Shown in pieces: positions 45,130 through 52,329 of a stretch of DNA of 64,000 nucleotides. The notes beneath the pieces are model-generated. The model searched no databases. It was given only the letters and a program-made list of their open reading frames with translations, and was not told where the DNA came from. Both the position numbers and the translations under genes were made by a program. The first letter of the stretch is position 1. Each line of letters starts with the position of its first letter. The DNA comes from Niastella sp. Its GTDB lineage: Bacteria; Bacteroidota; Bacteroidia; Chitinophagales; Chitinophagaceae. The stretch covers positions 1-64,000 of the forward strand of contig JAGIBF010000013.1 in assembly GCA_017744515.1 (NCBI GenBank), in the 5' to 3' direction.

Positions 45130-46047
45130 ATGAAGAAGATAATTTTAGTAACTGGCGCCACCGGTGCGCAAGGAGGAAGTGTTGCCCGTGTTCTACTTGA
45201 CAATAAAAAGTTTGCCGTTCGTATCCTTACGAGGAATGTACAATCTCAACAGGCGCAGGCGCTGGCAGCGGCTGGTGCTGAAATCGTTGAAGGTGATTTT
45301 GACGATGTAGCAAGCCTGCAGCGTGCTTTGCAGGGTGTGTATGGTGTTTTTGGGGTTACTAATTTCTGGGAACATTTTGAGCATGAGTTCCGGCAGGGTA
45401 AGAACTTAATCGATGCTGTGAAGCTGGCCGGTGTAGAACATTTTATTTATAGCTCTTTGAAGGATTATAATGCATTGAGTGGTGGTACATTGTCTGTGCC
45501 GCATTGTGATATAAAGGCAGCGCTCAGGAATTATGCAAAGGAGCTTCAAGTGCCTGCTACTTTTACCGAGGTTGCTTTTTATTATGAAAACTTCCTGACG
45601 TTTTTCCCTTTGCAGAAGGATGAGCAGGGTAGTTTATTCTTTGGTTTTCCGCAGGGTGATACAAAGCTTTCCATGTTCTCTGCTGAAGACCTGGGTGGAG
45701 TAGTTGCTTCTATTTTTGATCATCCCAACGAATACATTGGCCGTACGGTAGGCGTGGTGGCTGAAGACCTTACTTGTGCAGAGTATGCACAGATCATGTC
45801 GAAGGTGTTGGAGCGGGAGGTGTATTTTAATTATATACCGCGTGATGTATATGCCGGGTTTGGTTTTCCCGGTGCAGAAGAGCTGGCTAACATGTTTGAA
45901 GTGCAGCGGCTGTATATTCCCAACCGTCAACTGGACCTCATAGAGAGTTACGGATTGAACCCCAACATGCAGCGATTCGAAAGCTGGTTAAAGAAACATA
46001 AGGCCACTTTTGTTGGGCGTATCAGCGAGCAATTGGCTACTGTGTAG
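45130..46047 (+). CDS. NmrA-family NAD(P)-binding protein
   Basis: 305 residues. The Rossmann motif is VTGATGAQGGSVARVLL at the N-terminus, followed by VRILTRNVQSQQAQAL, a segment that usually selects NADP(H). GVYGVFGVTNFWEHFE, EHFIYSSLKDY and the C-terminal SYGLNPNMQRFESWL match NmrA-like atypical short-chain dehydrogenases (HSCARG type). In this group the typical Tyr-x-x-x-Lys pair is often missing, and the proteins act as redox sensors or quinone reductases. The sequence does not decide which. Confidence 0.9.
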   Translation: MKKIILVTGATGAQGGSVARVLLDNKKFAVRILTRNVQSQQAQALAAAGAEIVEGDFDDVASLQRALQGVYGVFGVTNFWEHFEHEFRQGKNLIDAVKLAGVEHFIYSSLKDYNALSGGTLSVPHCDIKAALRNYAKELQVPATFTEVAFYYENFLTFFPLQKDEQGSLFFGFPQGDTKLSMFSAEDLGGVVASIFDHPNEYIGRTVGVVAEDLTCAEYAQIMSKVLEREVYFNYIPRDVYAGFGFPGAEELANMFEVQRLYIPNRQLDLIESYGLNPNMQRFESWLKKHKATFVGRISEQLATV

Positions 46048-46054
46048 ATTGTAG

Positions 46055-47356
46055 TTAGCGTGCCTGTTCGTAGGTTTTTACCCAGCGTTCCAATTCTGCG
46101 CGGCTAACGGGCGCCTGTTGATCATCGAGGTTGATGACAAAGAGGTAGCCTTTGCTGCCTGGTGAGGCCATGAAGGTACTCACCATGTTGAACTGTTCAC
46201 TGACCAACAGGCGGCCGTTGGAAACATTCCACAGTTCTTTGGCGCAGAGGCAGCCGTTGGTGGGTGTGAGTGGGTACCAGGCTTTTTGTTTGAAATATTC
46301 CGGGTCGATGGTGGTGCCATGAGCAATGATCTCTGAGCGCCCTATAAGTCCTGCCTGGAATACTTCTGTGATGGGCGTGTACTTGCGCCAGGAAGGTGGG
46401 AGTAGTTCCAAATAGGCTTGCATGGAGTCGCGGGTGCTGTCCCAATGTTCCCAGGGCGCTAATTGAAAATATTTATCCCAACTGTTTTCGTTGGGCATCA
46501 GCAGCTGCAGGTTGGGGGTAGGGCCTATCAGTGTGTTTTTGGATACTGCAGTGCCTTGTATGCTGTATATGCCTTGTGGTGTGCTTCCATTGGTGATGAA
46601 GTATGGAAGGTCGGATGCTGACCGTGCGAGTTGTTCAAAGATCATCAATCGTCCATCGGGATGCCGCATGAAGCGCCCTGCGGCGTTTTGTACTATAGAC
46701 ATTCCCGGATAGTCGCGGTTCCAGCGTTGAAAAGAGTAGATGGTTTTTTGTTTGCGTTCGGCCTGGTACCTGAATAGGGCCGCTATGTCTGGTGTTTTGC
46801 GTGTTCTGTTTTGTTTGTTTGTGTTCAGGTGATATTCCAGCGTCTGTAATAATGGTATGGAATCGTAGTTGCTGAATTGTTCCACCATCCTGATCTTGAT
46901 ATCGTTTACATTGTTGACTGTTGTATCGTGCCGGAAGAGGTATACTGCGCTCATGGCAAACAGCTTCGGATGTGTTTCTTTTTGCAGTATTTGTTGCACT
47001 TGCTGTATATACCTACTGGGGTAGGTGGCGTAGACTGCTTCGAGCAAGGCTCTTTTGGTATCGTATTGGAGGGAGTCGTATTGGAGAAAGAGCTTATCGA
47101 AGCCATGGGCCACGTCTTCGCCGGTGAGTTGGAATTGTGAGATGGCGAGGCAGGCTGACTCAAAGCGGTATTCGGTATTGCTGTCGATTGCTTGTGTGAA
47201 GGTGTAGCCGATCACATTTTCCCGGAGGTCTTTTTGAAGCCAGGCTCTTTTGTCGTAGAGAACGAAGCCTGAGTAGATGTCTTCTCTGCGTGTTTGTGCA
47301 GTGCTTATATTCTCCAGTAATAGTAGTGCCAGTAAGGATACGAGCCAATTCTTCAT
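46055..47356 (-). CDS. Secreted protein with L,D-transpeptidase (YkuD)-like motifs
   Basis: 433 residues from ATG 47356, which opens a signal peptide (MKNWLVSLLALLLLENISTA). Residues 60-180 are helical and repeat-like. From 250 on the YkuD pattern appears: TPQG at 259-262 followed by IYSIQG, then HG at 346-347, and TNGCLC with Cys369, at the spacing of the family motif HG...[ST]xGC. The usual Arg after GC[ILV] is replaced by Cys371. The assignment is by motif only; the long N-terminal part and Cys371 are unusual. If right, it would crosslink or anchor to peptidoglycan. Confidence 0.55.
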   Translation of the reverse strand: MKNWLVSLLALLLLENISTAQTRREDIYSGFVLYDKRAWLQKDLRENVIGYTFTQAIDSNTEYRFESACLAISQFQLTGEDVAHGFDKLFLQYDSLQYDTKRALLEAVYATYPSRYIQQVQQILQKETHPKLFAMSAVYLFRHDTTVNNVNDIKIRMVEQFSNYDSIPLLQTLEYHLNTNKQNRTRKTPDIAALFRYQAERKQKTIYSFQRWNRDYPGMSIVQNAAGRFMRHPDGRLMIFEQLARSASDLPYFITNGSTPQGIYSIQGTAVSKNTLIGPTPNLQLLMPNENSWDKYFQLAPWEHWDSTRDSMQAYLELLPPSWRKYTPITEVFQAGLIGRSEIIAHGTTIDPEYFKQKAWYPLTPTNGCLCAKELWNVSNGRLLVSEQFNMVSTFMASPGSKGYLFVINLDDQQAPVSRAELERWVKTYEQAR

Positions 47357-47423
47357 ATTGCAAAAATAAGGTAAGGAGGAATAAAGGCAACGAGGCATAA
47401 AGGTATTGAGGCAACGAGAAAGA

Positions 47424-47446
47424 CCCTTCGACGGGCTCAGGGTGAC
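47424..47446 (+). repeat. R1 repeat, copy 6
   Basis: Core cttcgacgggctcaggg, one difference from the 9862 copy. It lies between the YkuD-like gene and the ECF42 stop codon. Confidence 0.7.
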
Positions 47447-47452
47447 AAGTTA

Positions 47453-48739
47453 TTAATTTAGATGTATTTGTTCTGCGTGTTTGATCTTTTCCTGTATTAG
47501 TTTTTTTTCCGCGAGGGAGGTCGTGAGGTCGTGTGCCTGTGTGAGGTATTTGCGGGCGTTGTTGCCATCGCCTACCTGGGTGTAGAGGTCGCCGAGTACT
47601 GCGCTGAAGAGGTATTGGCTGGTGAGGAGTTTGTTGACATCGTCAATATTCCAAATGTCGCGGATGGCTTGCTGGGGTTGTTTCATCTGTGCCAGCACGA
47701 TGGCCCGATTCAACTGTACAAGGGGCGTGGGTTTCATTTCCAACAGTAAATCGTAGAGGTACAGCATACGCTCCCAGTTGGTGTTTTCAAAGGTATCTGT
47801 CATGCAATGTTCTGCTGCGATGGCTGATTCGATGTGGTAGATTGTGAGGGTTTGTCCCTGGGATGAATGGGTGAGGAACTGGAATCCTTTTTCGATCAGT
47901 TCTTTGCTCCAGGTGTTGCGGTCCTGGTGTTGCAGGAGGATGATCGTATTGTTTTCTCCCATGCGGCTTTCAAAGCGGGATGCCTGGAAGCACATCAGTG
48001 AGAGCAGGGCAAAAGTGGCCGGCTGGTTGCCAGCAGGGTGTTGTGTCAGCAACAAAGCCAGCCGCATCGCTTCTACGCACAGATCGCGGCGGATGAGTTC
48101 GTCTTCTTTCCCGGAATTGTACCCTTCATTGAATAGTAAGTAGAGTACGGCGTATACTATTTCCAACCTTTCTGTTAGCTGTGCTCCTGTAGGTATCTCC
48201 AGTTTGATCTGTTCTTCCTTGAGGAATTGTTTGGCGCGGTAGAGTCTTTTCTGGATCACTGTTTCGTTGGTGACGAGGGCGCGTGCAATCTCTGCTGTGC
48301 TGAAACCTGAAATTGTTTTCAGTGTCAATGCTATCTGGTCTTCTTCTTTCAGGGAGGGGTGGCAACAGGTGAAGATCATGCGGAGCTGGCTATCGGCAAT
48401 TTCCGTATCCAGGAATAGTTGTTCCGCTATGCTTACTGCCTCATTGGCCTGTGCCTGCAGGTGATGGGCCAGCTCTTCGGAATAGAGGCGGTATGTGTGT
48501 TGCCGGCGGATGATGTCGATGGCTTTGTTCTTTGCTACGCGCATGAGCCAGGCTGCGGGATTATCCGGTAATTGATCGTATCGCCAGGTTTGTGCTGCTT
48601 TGAGGAATGCTTCCTGCACCACATCTTCTGCCATGCTCAGGTTGTGTGTGCCAAATACCCGGGTAAGTACGGCAATCATCTTTCCGGATTCATGCCGGAA
48701 AAGGTGTTCTACAACCTGTTGTGGTGATTCTTGTGGCAT
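47453..48739 (-). CDS. ECF sigma factor of the ECF42 group (TPR C-terminus)
   Basis: 428 residues. Sigma region 2 (GTHNLSMAEDVVQEAFLKA) and region 4 (SGFSTAEIARALVTNETVIQKR) fill the first 190 residues. A helical, TPR-like extension follows (NRAIVLAQMKQPQQAIRDI near the end). This layout, length and the upstream YciI/DGPF gene are those of ECF42, in which the extension is needed for activity and the DGPF proteins are the usual targets. No anti-sigma factor is present. A long hairpin lies between it and the DGPF gene. Confidence 0.92.
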   Translation of the reverse strand: MPQESPQQVVEHLFRHESGKMIAVLTRVFGTHNLSMAEDVVQEAFLKAAQTWRYDQLPDNPAAWLMRVAKNKAIDIIRRQHTYRLYSEELAHHLQAQANEAVSIAEQLFLDTEIADSQLRMIFTCCHPSLKEEDQIALTLKTISGFSTAEIARALVTNETVIQKRLYRAKQFLKEEQIKLEIPTGAQLTERLEIVYAVLYLLFNEGYNSGKEDELIRRDLCVEAMRLALLLTQHPAGNQPATFALLSLMCFQASRFESRMGENNTIILLQHQDRNTWSKELIEKGFQFLTHSSQGQTLTIYHIESAIAAEHCMTDTFENTNWERMLYLYDLLLEMKPTPLVQLNRAIVLAQMKQPQQAIRDIWNIDDVNKLLTSQYLFSAVLGDLYTQVGDGNNARKYLTQAHDLTTSLAEKKLIQEKIKHAEQIHLN

Positions 48740-48750
48740 TGTTTTGGTAT

Positions 48751-48799
48751 TAAAGTTACCAGTTGCCGGTTAACGGGTAACTGGCAACTGGTAGCTTTA
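48751..48799. repeat. Long hairpin between the DGPF gene and its sigma factor
   Basis: Arms 48751-48773 and 48777-48799 pair over 23 positions with three differences, two of which become G-U pairs in a plus-strand RNA. Shared core accagttgcc / ggcaactggt. There is no T-run, so it is not a simple terminator; it may process or attenuate the DGPF-sigma transcript, or be a mobile palindrome. Confidence 0.75.
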
Positions 48800-48811
48800 T
48801 GGTGCATTGGT

Positions 48812-49165
48812 TTACATGGAGCCGGGGATTACCTGTACTTCGCGTACTTCTATGCTGCCGCCCAGTTCATAATCGGGAAAGCCTTTGGTGTGTTTCAATA
48901 CGTCTTCGAGGCTATCTGCTTTAATGATGAAGTATCCTCCTACCAGTTCCTTGCTTTCGGCAAAGGGGCCATCTGTTACCACCGCATTTTTCCCTGATAC
49001 GATCTTTCCATTTTTCATGAGAGGGCGTCCTTCTACATACACTCCTTCGGTCTTAAGTTGTTTTACCCATCCCAACCATTTGTGCATATTGGCTTCTGCT
49101 TCTGCGGGGCTCAACGCGAGGTCTTCGTAAGAAGGTCCTTTGAAAATGAACATAAACTCTTTCAT
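48812..49165 (-). CDS. YciI/DGPF-domain protein
   Basis: 117 residues from ATG 49165; a longer frame to 49234 lacks support. The fold is that of YCII-related proteins: MKEFMFIFKGPSYE at the start, VYVEGRPLMKNGKIV, then VTDGPFAESKELVGGYFIIKA, with the DGPF tetrapeptide that names the group, and a helix EDVLKHTKGFP. Small enzymes or stress proteins of unknown substrate. It is transcribed toward the ECF42 sigma gene 72 bases on, the standard pairing. Confidence 0.92.
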   Translation of the reverse strand: MKEFMFIFKGPSYEDLALSPAEAEANMHKWLGWVKQLKTEGVYVEGRPLMKNGKIVSGKNAVVTDGPFAESKELVGGYFIIKADSLEDVLKHTKGFPDYELGGSIEVREVQVIPGSM

Positions 49166-49835
49166 ACAAATGTTTTTAGCTTTATTAAAATGAACTGTCG
49201 GGGTACGACGAATGGGGGAAATGGTGCAGGACAAATTTGCGAAAATTATTTTGGTGTCTTGAGTCGGGCATATAAAAACCGGTCATTCCGGCTTTTGGGG
49301 GCGCTGCTTTGGGGAGCTATGGCGCCGGGGGAGACGAGCGTCCGGTGGCTGGCTTTGGGGGATAGGAGGTACTTATGGCGGGTGGTTGGGATGGGGCGAC
49401 TATAAAGCCGATTGGCTGATGGTTACACACATGTAAAAAATACCATTAATAGTGGTATTTGTACCTATTTAACGGTCTTACCCTGTATATGGGAGTAATA
49501 CTACTAAGGGAGTATTGGTGTTTACAGAAAAGCATCTTAATTTTACGGGTGTACAGCAAGGCTATTTCTTTCTATCCGTACTGCCCGGCGATGCTGCAAG
49601 CATAATTTACCCATCTCTTTTAGGACTAAGTTACCTGTAAAATATAAGAGGTTGTCGAAGGAAGCCAATTTCGCAAATAAAACAAAGGGGGAAAACGCAA
49701 TGATGAAGAACATGAATGATTAATTTGCGTTCTTTGGTTTATCCGCTAACACCGGTGCTCTACAGAGCGCGAAATATATGGTGCTAACTTTGTACAACCT
49801 CTTTTTCATGTCGTGCGGGGGATTATTTTTGTAGT
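49166..49835. other. 670-base intergenic stretch
   Basis: No gene supported; the open frames are short and unrelated to anything I know. TAACTTTG at 49785-49792 is a good -7 box for the bestrophin gene, 43 bases before its ATG. TATTTTTG at 49824 also fits but is too close to the start. Confidence 0.5.
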
Positions 49836-50714
49836 ATGATCACTTATAATCCCAAAGACTGGTTCACATTCATTTTTCGTTTCCACAAGGCTGATACTTT
49901 ACGTTCTCTGGTGCCGCTGATCTTAGGTATCAGCGTGTACTCGACTGTGATCGCCGTCCTCGAGATGGAGGTTTTCCAGCTCAGTCAGAATAATCACCTG
50001 AAGAATGTTTCGATGATGAATACTTTGTTGAGCTTCGTGATATCGATGCTCCTTGTATTCCGTACGAATACTGCCTATGACCGTTGGTGGGAGGGGCGTA
50101 AGCTGTGGGGGGCGCTGGTCAACAACAGCCGTAACCTGGCTCTTAAAATGAATGCGATCCTGGACCCAACGGATGAAGGCAACCGTGCTTTTTTCCGCCG
50201 GGTGATCCCTATGTATGCTTCTGTGCTTGCGCGTCATCTTGGGGAAGAAAGTACGCGGCTGGCGCTGGATGATAAGGAGCATCCTGAACTGGGCGATCTG
50301 GATCATGCCAAGCATGTTCCGAACCAGGTGGCTGCTTTACTGTTCCAGCGTATCAACCGCCTGTACCAGGAGGGAGTTATCAAGGGTGATCAATTGATCT
50401 TTTTGAATGGGGAGCTGCAGTCTTTTACGGATGTGTGTGGCGCCTGCGAGCGGATCAAGAATACGCCTATTCCTTTTTCTTATAGTGTGTTCCTGAAGAA
50501 GTTCATCTTCTTTTATGTAATGACGCTTCCGCTGAGTTTTGTCTTCAGTCTCGGTTATATTACCATTCCTGTGGTGGCTTTTATTTTTTATGTGCTGGCC
50601 AGTCTTGAGTTGATCGCTGAAGAGATCGAAGAGCCTTTTGGTAATGACGCTAATGACCTGCCTACGCAGAAGATCGCGAGCAATATCAAGAAGCATGTGC
50701 AGGAGATCCTGTAG
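49836..50714 (+). CDS. Bestrophin family ion channel
   Basis: 292 residues. The N-terminal MITYNPKDWFTFIFRFHKADTLR lead, FRTNTAYDRWWEGRKLWG (a signature of the family), and four hydrophobic segments place it in the bestrophin/RFP-TM (UPF0187) group. Bacterial members are pentameric channels, selective for cations in the Klebsiella protein studied; here the selectivity is unknown. Ends nine bases from the convergent BrkB gene. Confidence 0.95.
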   Translation: MITYNPKDWFTFIFRFHKADTLRSLVPLILGISVYSTVIAVLEMEVFQLSQNNHLKNVSMMNTLLSFVISMLLVFRTNTAYDRWWEGRKLWGALVNNSRNLALKMNAILDPTDEGNRAFFRRVIPMYASVLARHLGEESTRLALDDKEHPELGDLDHAKHVPNQVAALLFQRINRLYQEGVIKGDQLIFLNGELQSFTDVCGACERIKNTPIPFSYSVFLKKFIFFYVMTLPLSFVFSLGYITIPVVAFIFYVLASLELIAEEIEEPFGNDANDLPTQKIASNIKKHVQEIL

Positions 50715-50723
50715 TATCTGAGA

Positions 50724-51602
50724 TTACTCTACTAATGATACTTTATATTTTACCGCATGGCTGTGTGGCTTGATCGGCTTTTCTCTATGTCGTGCCCAGA
50801 CTTTGAGGAAGCAGGCGCCGTAGTAGAACATGAATGAGCAATAGAAGACAAAGAGGAGGAGGAGTACAAATGAGGTGGACGTGGCGTAGATGTTCTTGAT
50901 GGCGCTGTACGACAGCAGCACGCCTAATATCAGTTTCCCAATTGTAAATAAAAGTCCTGTAAAGAAAGCTCCTGCGATTGTCTCTTTCCAGCCTGTATAT
51001 CCATCCGCCAGGTATTTGAATAATACCGTAAACCAGACCGTCGCTGCAATTATCGAGATGATCTGTTTCAACAATCCCACCAGGAATACCACACGTTCGG
51101 GCAAGAGGGATATCACGCCTTCTGCAAACAATACGCTCAGGAACAGGATGCCCGCCAGTATGATGGCTACGAATGACCGGGCTCTTTGGCGGAGCTGTAG
51201 TTTTATGCCGTGCCCATCTCGTACGCGTATGTCCCATAGCTGGTTCAGGGAATCTCTGATGACCTTAAAGAGGGTAGTAGCCACAAAGAGGAGGAAAGCA
51301 AACAGGCCGGCTGCGATGTACCAGGACCGTACCAGTGAACGGACGTTGCGCAGGGTTTCCCGCATTTCTTCTACAGCATTGGGCCCCAGGATATCTGTGA
51401 GCCCGGTAAAGAACTGAAGGCCGATGGCCCGGCGCCCCATGATGAGGCCGAATATTTGTATGAGGAGGAGCAGGATGGCTGGTAATGCAAAGGTGGTAAA
51501 GAACGCTGTGGCGGCTGCCATGCGCAGGGGTTCATTTTTCTTAAACTCCCGGTAGGCGCCTTTTAATACTATGACGAATGTGACTATATGCCTGAAAATC
51601 AT
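50724..51602 (-). CDS. YihY/BrkB family inner membrane protein
   Basis: 292 residues with six hydrophobic segments, the normal layout. Signature strings are MAAATAFFTTFALPAILLLL after the first helix, LNQLWDIR in the first loop, and WKETIAGAFFTGLLFTIGK. The function is unresolved; the name BrkB came from a mis-assigned virulence locus, and ribonuclease BN was a wrong call. Likely transporter-like. Confidence 0.93.
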   Translation of the reverse strand: MIFRHIVTFVIVLKGAYREFKKNEPLRMAAATAFFTTFALPAILLLLIQIFGLIMGRRAIGLQFFTGLTDILGPNAVEEMRETLRNVRSLVRSWYIAAGLFAFLLFVATTLFKVIRDSLNQLWDIRVRDGHGIKLQLRQRARSFVAIILAGILFLSVLFAEGVISLLPERVVFLVGLLKQIISIIAATVWFTVLFKYLADGYTGWKETIAGAFFTGLLFTIGKLILGVLLSYSAIKNIYATSTSFVLLLLFVFYCSFMFYYGACFLKVWARHREKPIKPHSHAVKYKVSLVE

Positions 51603-51690
51603 CTGTGTCTCATTTTACGCTTCTCTATTAAATATTGGTCCTGTGAAATGAAGATAGCTAAAATGATGGATGAAGTTGGTCTGTGTTTAT

Positions 51691-51724
51691 CAGGGTGAGC
51701 CGCCCCTTGAGGGCGACCCACCCT
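51691..51724. repeat. Interspersed repeat R2, copy 2
   Basis: cagggtgagccg, ccttga and cccaccct in the same order as at 9798-9832, with changes between. Palindromic ends agggtg / cacct-like. Confidence 0.55.
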
Positions 51725-51732
51725 ACAATAAA

Positions 51733-51760
51733 AACTCCCTCTTTAGAAAAAGAGGGAGTT
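51733..51760 (-). terminator. Terminator-like hairpin with no gene upstream
   Basis: Perfect 12-base arms aactccctcttt (51733-51744) and aaagagggagtt (51749-51760), four-base loop. On the minus strand it is followed by TTTTTATTG. The nearest annotated minus-strand gene upstream is 3 kb away, so it may close an unlisted minus-strand RNA or small gene from about 51.8-52.1 kb. Confidence 0.75.
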
Positions 51761-52329
51761 GGGTAAACCATCCAATATGTATTCCTTTGAAAAAACTGTA
51801 ACCTGTGTTGAAAAAACCGGGACTTTTCTTACTGCGCTTCATTCATCGATTACGGTATTTTGAAACATGGCTCCTTCACTCTACCGCCGTAATCCTGAAT
51901 AATTTTGTTTCTTTTGCTTGCTATACTTTTTCTCTCGCCTCTCTTCACCGAGTCCCGGCTTTTGTTTGTTGGTATGCTATAAGGGTTAGTTATAGCTGTT
52001 TCCTGGACAAGGAACTAATACCGCTCTGATAAGGCTTTTTGTTACGGAACAGATCTAATGCTTTGATAAGGTTGATCTGGTTAATTGTTCCTTTGTTGAC
52101 ACAAAGCTAATACGTGCAGTGGCCGATAAGAAATGCTATTGAGCAGACTGTGTTTTTTATTTAATGAATGGGGGCAAATTGCCTATAAGCTGTTCCGGAG
52201 GCCATGTGGAAAGCGTTAAAGGGATGGTAAAATGAGGGGTTGGGTTGGCGATACCCACTTGCCGGGTACCGGTTTTGCAAAGTATTCTTGTAAAAGCTTA
52301 TTTTGCCGTTCATAATCAGGTGGGAAGCT
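51761..52329. other. Intergenic stretch with possible small minus-strand gene
   Basis: A minus-strand frame is open from 52014 to a TAA at 51850-51852 (54 codons). It has no ATG, but its peptide looks protein-like and basic (KRGERKSIASKRNK, DYGGRVKEPCFKIP). CCGGGACT (51818-51825 region) and AGTCCCGG (51951-51958) form an 8-base inverted pair about 130 bases apart. At the right end TTTTG at 52272-52276, about 20 bases, and TTATTTTG at 52298-52305 make a plausible promoter for the outer membrane protein gene. Confidence 0.35.

Noticed and set aside
51811..51958. 6S or RNase P RNA at the CCGGGACT/AGTCCCGG pair
   Set aside because: Only an eight-base closing pair; the conserved cores of those RNAs are not there.
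51805..52029. 74-codon plus-strand frame
   Set aside because: Cys/Phe-rich peptide antisense to the more protein-like minus-strand frame; no promoter or start context.
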